From Burkholderia pyrrocinia (GTDB lineage: Bacteria > Pseudomonadota > Gammaproteobacteria > Burkholderiales > Burkholderiaceae), in the NCBI RefSeq assembly GCF_003330765.1, contig NZ_CP024903.1, positions 3,038,001-3,102,000 on the forward strand: DNA of 64,000 nucleotides, written 5' to 3'. The translations under genes were made by a program, and so were the position numbers. This document shows positions 9,420 through 17,867 of this stretch, in pieces. The notes under the pieces are model-generated. The model was not told the DNA's origin, searched no databases, and was given only the letters and a program-made list of their open reading frames with translations. Every line of letters begins with the position of its first letter. Positions within the stretch are counted from its first letter, which is position 1.

Positions 9420-9483
9420 GGACGCGATGCTAAACTCCCGAGCGCGCCCGGCGACCCGGGCCGATTACAGGAAGGGTGGCGTA

Positions 9484-10191
9484 ATGAGCAAAGAGGCCGT
9501 TGAAACCGAAGGTGGCGGCCGCCGGCACGGCGGGCGGTATGTGTATGAGGAATTGCGCAAGCAGATCCTGACGCTCAAGCTGAAACCCGGCGTGCAGCTC
9601 GACGAGATTTCGCTGGCCGCGCAGTTCGGGCTGTCGCGCTCGCCGGTGCGCGATGCGCTCGCGCGCCTGAGCAGCGAGGGGCTCGTCACGATCCTGCCGA
9701 ACCGCACGACGCTCGTCACGCCGTTCGAGATCGAGGAATTCCCGAAGTACATCTCGGCGCTCGACCTGATCCAGCGCGCCGTCACGCGGCTCGCGGCCAC
9801 GCAGCGCTCCGATGCGGATCTCGCGAAAATCCGCAAGGCCGACGACGTCTATATGGAAGCCGTCGCCAGCGGCGATTTCCAGGCGATGTCGGAGACCAAC
9901 AAGGCGCTCCACATGGCGATCGCGCATGCCGCGAACAACCCGTATTTCGTCGGTTACTACGAACGGCTGCTCGGCGAAGGGCAACGCCTGCTCCACCTGC
10001 ATTTCGACTTTACGGTCAGTTCGTCCACGGCGGGCAAGCTCGGCCGCGACCACGACGAACTGATCGACGCGATCGCGCGACGCGACGCCGAAGCCGCCGA
10101 ACGGGCCGCGCACGAGCACACGATGCTGTTCCAGAAGCGGTTCCTCGACTACATGAAGCAGAACATGACGGAATCGATGGCGGTGCTGTAA
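9484..10191 (+). CDS. GntR-family transcriptional regulator, FCD type
   Basis: A 235-aa regulator. The N-terminal winged HTH contains LAAQFGLSRSPVRDALARL, and the C-terminal FCD ligand domain has the metal-site pattern KALHMAIAHAANNPYFV and HEHTMLFQ. I start it at ATG 9484 because AGGAAGGG (9469-9476) precedes it. An extended -10-like TGCTAAACT at 9428-9436 would put a transcript start inside any protein begun at 9427. It ends the hydroxyproline operon and probably represses it, binding near 380-420 (inference). Confidence 0.85.
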   Translation: MSKEAVETEGGGRRHGGRYVYEELRKQILTLKLKPGVQLDEISLAAQFGLSRSPVRDALARLSSEGLVTILPNRTTLVTPFEIEEFPKYISALDLIQRAVTRLAATQRSDADLAKIRKADDVYMEAVASGDFQAMSETNKALHMAIAHAANNPYFVGYYERLLGEGQRLLHLHFDFTVSSSTAGKLGRDHDELIDAIARRDAEAAERAAHEHTMLFQKRFLDYMKQNMTESMAVL

Positions 10192-10217
10192 CGCATCGGC
10201 GCTACCGTCGATGTGGC

Positions 10218-10284
10218 GACGCAGGCGAGCGGCCTTGAAGGCAGGCCGCCGCGTGCAGTACGCTACGCGGCGCCCGCCTGCGTC
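10218..10284. terminator. Branched stem-loop between convergent genes
   Basis: GACGCAGGCG (10218-10227) and CGCCTGCGTC (10275-10284) are exact reverse complements. Inside lie a second perfect hairpin, GCGGCCT (10229-10235) with AGGCCGC (10243-10249), and a small GCGT/ACGC stem. This three-way structure separates the convergent gntR and lysR genes and overlaps the lysR stop codon. There is no T-run, so factor-independent termination is not certain. Confidence 0.5.
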
Positions 10285-11188
10285 ACTGCGGCTCGCCCAT
10301 CCCGCCCATCAGCGTCATCAGCCGTTCGCGCAGCCATTGGCTGCCCTGATCCTGATCGGCGCTGCGATGCCAGTAGCAGAAGTAATCGAGGCCCGGCATC
10401 TCGAACGGCAGTTCGAGGATGCGCGCCGGATAGCGCTGCAGCAGCCGCAGCGGCGCCGTCAGCGCGAGATCGCCGCGCATCGCGATCAGCGGCGCGACCA
10501 TGTAGTGCTGCACGCGCATCTGGATGTTGCGGCGCAGCCCGAGGCGCGTCAGTTCCGCGTCGACGTGCCCACTGCCCTTGCGGCGGCTCGACACGTGGAT
10601 GTGCCCCATCGACAGGTAGTCGTCCATGGTCAGCGTCTTGCCCCTGAACAGGTGATCGTCGCGGATCATGCACGCGTAGCGGTCGCGCACGAGCAGCGCC
10701 TGGTGCAGATGCGGATCGCCGATCAGCGGTGCGTCGATCGCGATGTCGACGGACCCGTTCGCGAGCGCGGTCGCGACTTCGCCGCGGTCCATGGTGTAGC
10801 TGCGCACGTGCATGCCGGGCGCTTCACGCTGCAGCAGTTCGCCGAGCGCGGGCAGCAGCAGCGCTTCGGTCAGGTCGCTCATGCTCAGCCGAAACACGCG
10901 CGTCGACGACGCCGGATCGAACACGTCGCCTTCGTGCGCGCTCGAATCGAGCAGTTGCAACGCCTCGCGCACGCGGCCGACGATGTTCTCCGCCATCGGC
11001 GTCGGCATCATCCCGGCCGGCGTGCTCACGAACAGCGGGTCGTTCAGCGACTTGCGCAGCCGCGCGAGCGCGTTGCTGACGGCGGGCTGCGTGAGGTTCA
11101 GCACCTCGGCCGCCCGCGTCAGGTTGCGCTTGGTGTAGATCGCGTCGAATACGACGAACAGGTTCAGGTCAAGCTTCGATAGGCGCAT
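10283..11188 (-). CDS. LysR-family transcriptional regulator
   Basis: A 301-aa regulator of the NodD/NahR-like branch. The N-terminal HTH is NLTRAAEVLNLTQPAVSNAL (about residues 24-43), followed by the periplasmic-binding-like effector domain. The ATG at 11188 is preceded by AAGGAGAT. It follows the acyl-CoA dehydrogenase gene by 110 nt on the same strand, so it may be co-transcribed with the lipid-type operon upstream and regulate it. The target is not visible in the sequence. Confidence 0.88.
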   Translation of the reverse strand: MRLSKLDLNLFVVFDAIYTKRNLTRAAEVLNLTQPAVSNALARLRKSLNDPLFVSTPAGMMPTPMAENIVGRVREALQLLDSSAHEGDVFDPASSTRVFRLSMSDLTEALLLPALGELLQREAPGMHVRSYTMDRGEVATALANGSVDIAIDAPLIGDPHLHQALLVRDRYACMIRDDHLFRGKTLTMDDYLSMGHIHVSSRRKGSGHVDAELTRLGLRRNIQMRVQHYMVAPLIAMRGDLALTAPLRLLQRYPARILELPFEMPGLDYFCYWHRSADQDQGSQWLRERLMTLMGGMGEPQ

Positions 11189-11298
11189 CGCCGGATCTCC
11201 TTGCCGGCATCTTACGGCGTGCGCCGTCCGTTCGTCCACGCCGGGCCCCGGCGCCGTATTCGCCATACCCGACGCGTTGCGTATCCGCTGCGCAGCGC

Positions 11299-12543
11299 TC
11301 AGCCGCGCAGCGGCGGCGTCAGGTAGGCGGCCGTCGAACCCGGTTCGCCGTCCTTGATCTCCATCCGGGCGATCGCCTGCAGGTGCACCTCGTCCGGGCC
11401 ATCGGCGAAGCGCAGCGCGCGGCCCCAGGTCCACAGATCGGCGAGCGGCGTATCGGGGCTCAACCCCGCCGCGCCGAACACCTGCATCGCGCGGTCGCAG
11501 ACGTCCGTATAGACGGTCGGCACGAGCGCCTTGATCATCGAGATTTCCTTGCGCGCGGCCTTCGCGCCGACCTTGTCGATCATCCACGCAGCCTTCAGCA
11601 CGAGCAGGCGCGCCTGGTCGATCTCGATGCGCGAGCGCGCGATCCATTCGCCGATCGTGCCGTGCCGGTTCAGCGGCTTGCCGAACGCCTCGCGCGACTG
11701 CGCGCGGTCGACCATCAGCTCCAGCGCAAGCTCGGCCGCGCCGATCGAACGCATGCAGTGATGGATCCGGCCCGGCCCGAGGCGTGCCTGCGCGAGCGCG
11801 AAACCGCTACCCTCTTCGCCGAGCAGGTTGCGCGCCGGCACGCGCACATTGTCGAACGTGATCTCGCAGTGCCCTTCCGGCGCGAAGTGATTGACCACCG
11901 TGATGTTGCGCACGATCGTCACGCCCGGCGTGTCGCGCGGCACGAGGATCATGCTCTGCTGCTGGTGCGATGCTGCATCGGGATCGGTCTTGCCCATCAC
12001 AATGAAGATCTTGCAGTTCGGATGCGCGGCGTTCGTGATGAACCACTTGCGGCCGTTGATCACGTAGTCGTCGCCCGCGCGCTCGATGCGCGTCGTGATG
12101 TTCGTCGCGTCCGACGACGCCACGTCGGGCTCCGTCATCGCGAACGCCGAGCGGATCTCGCCGCGCAGCAGCGGCAGCAGCCACTGTTCGCGCTGCTCCG
12201 GCGTCGCGAACATGTGCAGCAGTTCCATGTTGCCGGTGTCCGGCGCGTTGCAGTTGAACACTTCCGATGCCCAAGCCACGCGCCCCATGATCTCGGCGAG
12301 CGGCGCGTATTCGAGGTTCGTCAGGCCCGTGCCGGGCTCGTCGGCCTTCAGGTGCGGCAGGAACAGGTTCCACAGCCCTTCCGCCTTCGCGCGCGCTTTC
12401 AGCTCTTCCATGAACGATACGGGATACTGGCCCGCATGCACTTCCTCGTTCCACTGGCGGATGCGCGGCACGATGTGCGCGTCCATGAACGCGCGCACGC
12501 GGTCGCGCAGTTCTTCCACTTTCGGGGTGTAGCCAAAGTCCAT
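11299..12543 (-). CDS. Acyl-CoA dehydrogenase, ACAD10/11-like
   Basis: A 414-aa FAD-dependent acyl-CoA dehydrogenase. It starts [20 protein letters not shown] and carries [17 protein letters not shown] (flavin and substrate region) and the C-terminal [31 protein letters not shown] stands before the ATG. In the same operon are a separate APH-type kinase (14158-15189), two SDRs and a phosphatase. ACAD10/11 in animals fuse such a kinase and dehydrogenase, and LvaA/LvaC of Pseudomonas putida are separate; both act on 4-hydroxyacyl-CoA. That role is inferred here. Confidence 0.85.
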   Translation of the reverse strand: MDFGYTPKVEELRDRVRAFMDAHIVPRIRQWNEEVHAGQYPVSFMEELKARAKAEGLWNLFLPHLKADEPGTGLTNLEYAPLAEIMGRVAWASEVFNCNAPDTGNMELLHMFATPEQREQWLLPLLRGEIRSAFAMTEPDVASSDATNITTRIERAGDDYVINGRKWFITNAAHPNCKIFIVMGKTDPDAASHQQQSMILVPRDTPGVTIVRNITVVNHFAPEGHCEITFDNVRVPARNLLGEEGSGFALAQARLGPGRIHHCMRSIGAAELALELMVDRAQSREAFGKPLNRHGTIGEWIARSRIEIDQARLLVLKAAWMIDKVGAKAARKEISMIKALVPTVYTDVCDRAMQVFGAAGLSPDTPLADLWTWGRALRFADGPDEVHLQAIARMEIKDGEPGSTAAYLTPPLRG

Positions 12544-12576
12544 GATCGACTCCTCGAGATTCCGTTTTGCGTTCGG

Positions 12577-13335
12577 TCAGAAGGCCGAGACACCGCCGTC
12601 GACGGCGACGGCCTGCCCGGTCAGATAAGTGTTTTCCTTCGCGCACAGCGTCAGCATCGTCGCGACGATTTCCTCGGGCCGGCCGAGCCGCTTCATCGGC
12701 GAGCCCTGCGCGAGAAAGTCCTGGCGGCCGCCGATATCGCTGTCGGTGACCATCGGCGTCGTGCTGTAGAACGGGCACACCGCGTTCACGCGAATCCCGT
12801 GGCGCGCGTATTCGAGCGCCGCCGTCTTCGTGAGCCCGACCACCGCATGCTTCGACGCCGCGTACGCGGCCAGCTTCGGCGCGCCGCCGAGCCCGGCCAT
12901 CGACGCGACGTTCAGGATCACGCCTTCGCGCTGCGCGAGCATCTGGCGGATCTGGTGCTTCATGCCGAAGAACACGCCCTTCGCGTTCACCGCGAAGCTC
13001 AAGTCGAGATCGGCTTCGTCGGTGTCGATCAGCGCCTTCATCGGCGGTGCGATGCCCGCGTTGTTGATGCCGACGTCGAGCCGCCCGAAGCGCGCGGCGG
13101 CCGCGTGCACCAGCGACGCGACCTCCGCTTCGACACGCACGTCGCAGCGCTGCGCGATCACGTCGGCGCCGGCCGCGCGCAGCGGCGCGGCCACCCGTTC
13201 GAGCGCTTCGCCGTTCAGGTCGCCGAGCGCGAGCCGCGCGCCCATCGCGGCCAGCTCGCTCGCGAGCAAAGCGCCGAAGCCGCTTGCGGCGCCGGTGATC
13301 ATCACGGCCTGCCCGGCGTAGCTGTCGATTTTCAT
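12577..13335 (-). CDS. SDR-family oxidoreductase
   Basis: A 252-aa classical short-chain dehydrogenase. The cofactor motif is TGAASGFGALLAS (about residues 14-26), NNAG is in VGINNAGIAPP, and the catalytic Ser/Tyr/Lys triad includes YAASKHAVVGLTK. It lies 7 nt downstream of the preceding SDR gene and 33 nt before the acyl-CoA dehydrogenase gene, so the three are one operon. It probably acts on a hydroxyacyl or ketoacyl intermediate; its exact substrate is unknown. Confidence 0.87.
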   Translation of the reverse strand: MKIDSYAGQAVMITGAASGFGALLASELAAMGARLALGDLNGEALERVAAPLRAAGADVIAQRCDVRVEAEVASLVHAAAARFGRLDVGINNAGIAPPMKALIDTDEADLDLSFAVNAKGVFFGMKHQIRQMLAQREGVILNVASMAGLGGAPKLAAYAASKHAVVGLTKTAALEYARHGIRVNAVCPFYSTTPMVTDSDIGGRQDFLAQGSPMKRLGRPEEIVATMLTLCAKENTYLTGQAVAVDGGVSAF

Positions 13336-13342
13336 CGCGCGC

Positions 13343-14107
13343 TCAGATCGTCAGGCCGCCGTCGACGACGATGCATTCGCCGTTCGTGTAGCTCGCCGCA
13401 TCCGACACGAGATACAGCACGGTGCCGGCCATTTCGCGCGGCTCCGCATGGCGGCGCAGCGGGATCTTCGCCTTCCAGGTCTCGTAGATATCCTTGTCGG
13501 CGAACAGCGCGCCCGCGAACTTCGTTTTCGTCAGGCCCGGCAGCAGCGCGTTCACGCGGATGCCGAGCGGCCCGCATTCCTTCGCGAACGCCTTCGTCAT
13601 GTTGACGACCGCGGCCTTCGTGATCGAGTAGATGCCCTGCCGGTCGCCCGGCTGCAGCGCGTTCACCGACGCCGTGTTGACGATCGCGCCGCCGCCGTGT
13701 TCCTTCATCAGCTTGCCGGCCTCGACCGACATGAAGAAGTAGCCGCGGATGTTCACGTCGACCGTCTTGTCGTACGCGGCGAGGTCGGTATCGAGGATGT
13801 GCCCGAAATACGGGTTCGCGGCCGCGTTGTTCACGAGGATGTCGAGCCGCCCGTGCTTGCCGCGGATGTGCTCGAACGTCGCGGCGATGTCCTCCAGCCG
13901 GCCGACGTGGCAGGCCAGCGCCTCGGCGCGGCCGCCTGCCGCGACGATCGCGTCGGCCACCGCCTGGCAGTCGTCGAGCTTGCGGCTCGACACGATCACG
14001 TGCGCGCCCTGCTCCGCGAGCAGTTTCGCGATTTCCTCGCCGATGCCGCGGCTCGCGCCCGTTACCAGTGCGATCTTGCCCGTCAGGTCGAACAGATTCG
14101 TTGCCAT
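13343..14107 (-). CDS. SDR-family oxidoreductase
   Basis: A 254-aa classical SDR. It begins MATNLFDLTGKIALVTGASR with the glycine-rich cofactor motif TGASRGIGEEIA, NNAAANP and the active-site YSITKAAVVNMTK. I choose the ATG at 14107 because GGAGGAGC lies 9 nt upstream; an upstream in-frame ATG at 14125 would add six residues and loses this site. It is clearly divergent from its neighbour SDR, so the two are unlikely to be a recent duplication. Probable alcohol/ketone dehydrogenase of the same lipid-type pathway. Confidence 0.87.
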   Translation of the reverse strand: MATNLFDLTGKIALVTGASRGIGEEIAKLLAEQGAHVIVSSRKLDDCQAVADAIVAAGGRAEALACHVGRLEDIAATFEHIRGKHGRLDILVNNAAANPYFGHILDTDLAAYDKTVDVNIRGYFFMSVEAGKLMKEHGGGAIVNTASVNALQPGDRQGIYSITKAAVVNMTKAFAKECGPLGIRVNALLPGLTKTKFAGALFADKDIYETWKAKIPLRRHAEPREMAGTVLYLVSDAASYTNGECIVVDGGLTI

Positions 14108-14157
14108 GTTGTCGTGCTCCTCCATGTTGTGGGTTGTCGTGCCGGCGCCCGGCGTTC

Positions 14158-15189
14158 TCAGCGATGCGCGTCGATCACGCCGACGGCCAGTTCGGCCAGC
14201 CGGCCGGTCATTTCGCCGACGCGCAACGCTTGCTCGCTCGACGCATTGCCCTGCAGCGCGCGCGCCTTCACGCCCTGCGCGATCGCCGCGAGCCGGAAGA
14301 AACTGAATGCGAGGTAGAAGTGCCAGTCGCGAATCGGCTCGATGCCGCGCAGTTCGCAATAGCGCGCGACGATCGCCGCTTCGTCCGGAACGCCGAGTTC
14401 GGCGCGATCCTGGCCCGCGAGCCCGCGCACCTGCCCGCCGGACGGCAGCCGCAGGCACATGCAGAAATACGCGAGATCGGCGAGCGGGTTGCCGAGCGTC
14501 GACAGTTCCCAGTCGAGCACGGCCTGCACGCGATAGCCGTCGCGCGCGAACATCAGGTTGTCGATCCGGAAATCGCCGTGCACGAGCGCCGGCCGGCCCG
14601 TGTCGTCGGGGCACGCTTTCGGCAGCCAGTCGATCAGCGTCTCCATCGCGTCGAGGCGCTCCGTTTCGGCCGCGCGATACTGCTTCGTCCACACGCCGAT
14701 CTGGCGCTCGAAGTAGTTGCCGGGGCGGCCGTAGTCGGCCAGGCCCACCGCGTCGACGTCGACGTCGTGCAGCGCGGCCATCGTCTGCAGCAGCGCGTCG
14801 TAGCACGCCGCGCGATCGGCCTTCGGCAGTTCCGGCAGGGCCGGGTCCCAGAAGATCCGGCCGTCCTCGAAGCTCATCACGTAGAACAGGCTGCCGATCA
14901 CGTCGCGGTCAACGCAGAGGTGATACGGGCGCGCGACCGGCACCGCGGTGCCCGACAGCGCAGTCAGCACGCGGAATTCGCGGTCGACCGCGTGCGCGGA
15001 TTTCAGCAGTTCGCCCGGCGGCTGGCGGCGCAGCACGTAGCGGCCGCTGCGCGCATGCAACAGGAAAGTCGGATTCGACTGGCCGCCGGCAAACTTCTCC
15101 GTGTCGACCGGGCCTTCGAAGCCCGGCACGTGCGCTTCCAGATAGCGCGTGAGGCGGGCTGCGTCGAGTTGCTGGGAAGGATTCGTCAT
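14158..15189 (-). CDS. APH/ACAD10-type phosphotransferase
   Basis: A 343-aa aminoglycoside-phosphotransferase-fold kinase. The catalytic loop is LVHGDFRIDNLMF and the metal-binding segment VLDWELSTLGNPLADLAYF; KFAGGQSNPTFLL is the nucleotide-loop region. This family branch phosphorylates the hydroxyl of hydroxyacyl-CoA (LvaA of levulinate catabolism; the kinase half of ACAD10/11) rather than antibiotics. Its presence in one operon with a matching acyl-CoA dehydrogenase supports this reading. No LvaB-like small partner gene is seen. Confidence 0.8.
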   Translation of the reverse strand: MTNPSQQLDAARLTRYLEAHVPGFEGPVDTEKFAGGQSNPTFLLHARSGRYVLRRQPPGELLKSAHAVDREFRVLTALSGTAVPVARPYHLCVDRDVIGSLFYVMSFEDGRIFWDPALPELPKADRAACYDALLQTMAALHDVDVDAVGLADYGRPGNYFERQIGVWTKQYRAAETERLDAMETLIDWLPKACPDDTGRPALVHGDFRIDNLMFARDGYRVQAVLDWELSTLGNPLADLAYFCMCLRLPSGGQVRGLAGQDRAELGVPDEAAIVARYCELRGIEPIRDWHFYLAFSFFRLAAIAQGVKARALQGNASSEQALRVGEMTGRLAELAVGVIDAHR

Positions 15190-15209
15190 CGTCGCGATCG
15201 TTCGTAGGG

Positions 15210-15884
15210 TCAGCCGTAGGTGCGCCACGCGTGCCGTTCCGGATCCTCGAGATGCGGGATGCCGTTGAACGACGCCAAATGAAACGCTTCGGCGTTGAAG
15301 AAAAACTGCGAAAGGCTGCTGTTGCGGATCTGCAGATTCAGCGCGATCGCGCTCGACGGCGGCGCGGCGAGCACCTGCTGCACGGTGACCGAGATCGGGC
15401 CACCGGAGCTCACCGCGAGCACGCGCTGGCCGCCGCCGTGGCGGATCGCGGCGCGCGCGTCGGCGACGCGCTGCTGGAAATGCGCCCAGGTTTCGGGGGC
15501 CGCATCGCCGAGCTTGTCCTCGGACCATAGTTGCAGCACCTGCCGGAGCGCGCGGAAGTGTTCCTTCATCGATCCGGCCGCGAGCCGCGCGATCTCCGGA
15601 TAGTCGCTGGCCGCCGCCGCGAACAGCCCGTGGAAGTCGTATTCATTCAGGCCCGGATGGCGATCGACCGACACGCCTTCGCGGCCCATCCCGCGCAGGA
15701 TCGCGTCGACCGTCTGCGCGTGACGGTTCAGCGTGCCGCAGATCACGCGGTCGAACGTCATGCCCTGCCGCGCGAAGTATTCGCCGAGCCAGACGCCCTG
15801 CTGCTCGCCGGACGCGGAAAGCCGGTCGTAGTCGTCCGTGCCGAACGACGCCTGCCCGTGCCGTACCAGAAAGAGTTCAGCCAT
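15210..15884 (-). CDS. Histidine phosphatase family protein
   Basis: A 224-aa phosphoglycerate-mutase-like phosphatase. The phosphohistidine motif LVRHGQASFG is at residues 6-15, and the second conserved region is NEYDFHGLFA. It is the first gene of the minus-strand operon that continues with the APH-type kinase, suggesting that it removes phosphate from a pathway intermediate or a stalled product. That link is inference; phosphatases of this family have broad substrates. Confidence 0.83.
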   Translation of the reverse strand: MAELFLVRHGQASFGTDDYDRLSASGEQQGVWLGEYFARQGMTFDRVICGTLNRHAQTVDAILRGMGREGVSVDRHPGLNEYDFHGLFAAAASDYPEIARLAAGSMKEHFRALRQVLQLWSEDKLGDAAPETWAHFQQRVADARAAIRHGGGQRVLAVSSGGPISVTVQQVLAAPPSSAIALNLQIRNSSLSQFFFNAEAFHLASFNGIPHLEDPERHAWRTYG

Positions 15885-15963
15885 CGCATGCCCGCCAGAT
15901 CAGAAGGATTCAGCATAGGGGGCGTCCATGCATTTTTGAAATTTATTTTTTGAATCGGACGGT

Positions 15964-15978
15964 ATTCATTTCATGAAT
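15964..15978. promoter_or_regulatory. Palindromic candidate operator
   Basis: ATTCATTTCATGAAT is a perfect 6-3-6 inverted repeat in the AT-rich stretch between the divergent histidine phosphatase operon (-) and the DUF3309 gene (+). It is the only such symmetry in this 195-bp region and lies about 80 bp upstream of the phosphatase start. A dimeric repressor of the lipid-type operon is a likely ligand, but no protein is identified. Confidence 0.4.
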
Positions 15979-16079
15979 CCACACCGACTCCGGGCAGGTC
16001 TTTTTCCTGCCGCCCACCCGGCGGCACAGGAATTGCGACATCAGGCGCCGTCTTGTCGACCACGTTCCAGGAGGATGCG

Positions 16080-16235
16080 ATGCTCGGTACGATCCTAATC
16101 GTCATACTGATTTTGCTGCTCATCGGAGCATTTCCTGCATGGCCGCACAGCCGAAGCTGGGGCTACTGGCCGTCGGGTTCAGTCGGATTGATTGTCATCA
16201 TCGTTGTCGTGCTGGTGCTGCTGGGTCAAATTTGA
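16080..16235 (+). CDS. DUF3309 family small membrane protein
   Basis: A 51-aa protein made of two hydrophobic helices (MLGTILIVILILLLIGAFP and SVGLIVIIVVVLVLLGQI) joined by the PAWPHSRSWGYWPSG loop typical of DUF3309. Function is unknown; these proteins are probably inner-membrane. The ATG at 16080 has AGGAGG 5-6 nt upstream, which favours it over an in-frame start at 16053. It is a single-gene unit ending in a strong terminator. Confidence 0.82.
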   Translation: MLGTILIVILILLLIGAFPAWPHSRSWGYWPSGSVGLIVIIVVVLVLLGQI

Positions 16236-16249
16236 ACGCGGGCCGAACG

Positions 16250-16281
16250 GCGCGTGCCCGTCGCCTGGGCACGCGCTTTCC
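16250..16281 (+). terminator. Terminator of the DUF3309 gene
   Basis: GCGCGTGCCC (16250-16259) and GGGCACGCGC (16267-16276) form a perfect 10-bp stem with a 7-nt loop, followed by TTTCC. It starts 15 nt after the DUF3309 stop codon. Confidence 0.65.
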
Positions 16282-16388
16282 AAACACTGCATCGTGGCCG
16301 CTTTACACAAGAGCGCCAGACAGGGAAACCCGGCAACTGCACGGGCACGGAGACAGGCCCGCAGGCGGCCTGCCGCTACCGCCCGCGC

Positions 16389-17678
16389 TTACTCCTGCGT
16401 CCACCCGTTCCGATAAAGCTGCCCGGCCAGCACGCCGAGGCGCGACGTGAGGATCATGTTCTCGCCGTCCTCGATCAGCGCCGAGCGCACGTCGCGGAAC
16501 AACTTCTCGATCGGGAATTCGCGCGTGGTGCCGTTGCCGCCGAACAGCTGGAACGCTTCGTTCACGATCTTCATCGCTTCGTCGGTCACGCTCACCTTGG
16601 CCTGTGCGGTCGCGTACGGATGGCTCTGCGGCGACATCCGCGAGAACGCGAGGCTGCGGCGCGCGATCGCGCGCGCCATCTCCAGCCGGCGCAGCATCTC
16701 GCCGATGCGCAGGTGCGTCATCTGGTGCTCGATCAGCAGCGCGCCGCCCTGCCTGCGCTCGTGGCAATACGCGAGCGCCAGTTCGAACGCCGCGCGCGCC
16801 GCGCCGACGAACACCTGGCACATGTGCGTGCCCGCGTACGACCACGTCGACGCGAGGTTGCCGAGATACTCGTCCTTCAGCGCGACCGCGAATCGCTTCG
16901 GCACCTTCACGTTGTCGAAATAGATCTCGCCCTGCGGCAGCGAGCGCTGGCCGATCTTGTCGAGCGGCTTGCCGCGCGACACGCCCGGCAGGTCGAGCGG
17001 CAGGATCATCGCGATGCCGTTCGTGAACGCGCTGCGCTCGCCTTCGCCATAGAAGCCGTCGCCGTAGTCCGCCGCCATGTACGCGAGCGCGACCTGCGCG
17101 ACCGCTCCGTTCGACACCCAGGCCGAACTCTGCCCGTTGATGACGATCTCGTCCGCGCCGACCTTCGCGGTCAGGTTCCCCACCGGTTGCTTGCCGTGCG
17201 CGCTGAGTTCCTCCCGATACAGGATCGCCGCATCGGAACCACGATCCGGCTGCGTGTTCATCCAGCAGCCGACCTTGCCCGCGCACATCTCGATCAGTTC
17301 CTGATTGCCGAGCGTCTGCGCCATCATCAGCGGCATCGTCGCCGCGCCGATCGACACGGCGAGGCCCGAATCGCCCCAGCCGAGCTCCTCGCCGATCAGC
17401 GACTCGATGCGCACCGCGACGTCCGGCGGAAACTGCGCGATCAGTTGCGGATCGAGCCCGAGCTTCGCGCTTTCGACGATCGCGGCCCAGTACGGCGAGC
17501 CGGGCGCGATCACCTCCTCCGGCGTCATCCGGTCGAGCTCGCGGCCGATCGGCCGCAGCACGTCGCGCGCGAAACGGTGAACCGTATGCTGGATCGCGCC
17601 TTCCTCTTCGCTCAGCGGCGTCTCGAAGCCGGTCATGCCGGCCAGCGGCAGCGCCGCGGTCTTGTTCAGACGAATCAT
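16389..17678 (-). CDS. Acyl-CoA dehydrogenase
   Basis: A 429-aa acyl-CoA dehydrogenase. Recognisable parts are the N-terminal helical domain, a mid-region ILPLDLPGVSRGKPLDKIGQ and the C-terminal FQLFGGNGTTREFPIEKLFRD that closes over the flavin. The ATG at 17678 has AGGAGGAG upstream. It is the only gene of the transcription unit started by promoter module A (17745-17818), so it is co-regulated with the amine-oxidase and CoA-ligase units although it stands alone. Its substrate is unknown; a branched or cyclic acyl-CoA from the same pathway is likely. Confidence 0.87.
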   Translation of the reverse strand: MIRLNKTAALPLAGMTGFETPLSEEEGAIQHTVHRFARDVLRPIGRELDRMTPEEVIAPGSPYWAAIVESAKLGLDPQLIAQFPPDVAVRIESLIGEELGWGDSGLAVSIGAATMPLMMAQTLGNQELIEMCAGKVGCWMNTQPDRGSDAAILYREELSAHGKQPVGNLTAKVGADEIVINGQSSAWVSNGAVAQVALAYMAADYGDGFYGEGERSAFTNGIAMILPLDLPGVSRGKPLDKIGQRSLPQGEIYFDNVKVPKRFAVALKDEYLGNLASTWSYAGTHMCQVFVGAARAAFELALAYCHERRQGGALLIEHQMTHLRIGEMLRRLEMARAIARRSLAFSRMSPQSHPYATAQAKVSVTDEAMKIVNEAFQLFGGNGTTREFPIEKLFRDVRSALIEDGENMILTSRLGVLAGQLYRNGWTQE

Positions 17679-17744
17679 CTCCGTTCTCCTCCTGGACTGG
17701 AACCATGCCGACCGGACAGCGGATGCGCCCGGCCAGCCCCACAT

Positions 17745-17818
17745 CTAGTAATACATACCAAACATAGGTCATCATGACAAACACAGGAAGCAAAAAAAAG
17801 ACAGGGTATTCCCCTGTC
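17745..17818 (-). promoter_or_regulatory. Conserved promoter module, copy A
   Basis: Reading the minus strand: hairpin GACAGGG/CCCTGTC (17800-17818) with core GGGAATACCC, then eight T, then GTCATGATGAC (17768-17778), whose right half overlaps a -35-like ATGACC, then TACTAG (17745-17750) as -10 after 16 bp. The hairpin and T-run also work as the terminator of the TetR gene upstream. Three further copies occur at 24285, 35079 and 38942. Confidence 0.7.
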
Positions 17819-17824
17819 TCTTGT

Positions 17825-17856
17825 CGCGTTGCCGCGTTGCCGCGTTGCCGCGGTGC
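17825..17856 (+). repeat. Tandem 8-bp repeat (CGCGTTGC)
   Basis: CGCGTTGC is repeated three times at 17825-17848 and a fourth, imperfect unit CGCGGTGC follows. It lies between the TetR stop codon and promoter module A, outside coding sequence. Copy number is likely variable between strains. Confidence 0.85.
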
Positions 17857-17867
17857 GGCCCGGGCCG

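Noticed and set aside
14158..15189. Antibiotic (aminoglycoside) resistance kinase
   Set aside because: The APH fold is present, but the operon with acyl-CoA dehydrogenase and SDR genes and the ACAD10-like pattern point to a lipid-type substrate.
17800..17818. Reading the GGGTATTCCC hairpins only as ordinary terminators
   Set aside because: Copies A and D would work as terminators, but copy D has no upstream gene on that strand, copy C lacks a continuous T-run, and all four keep the same spacing to a promoter.
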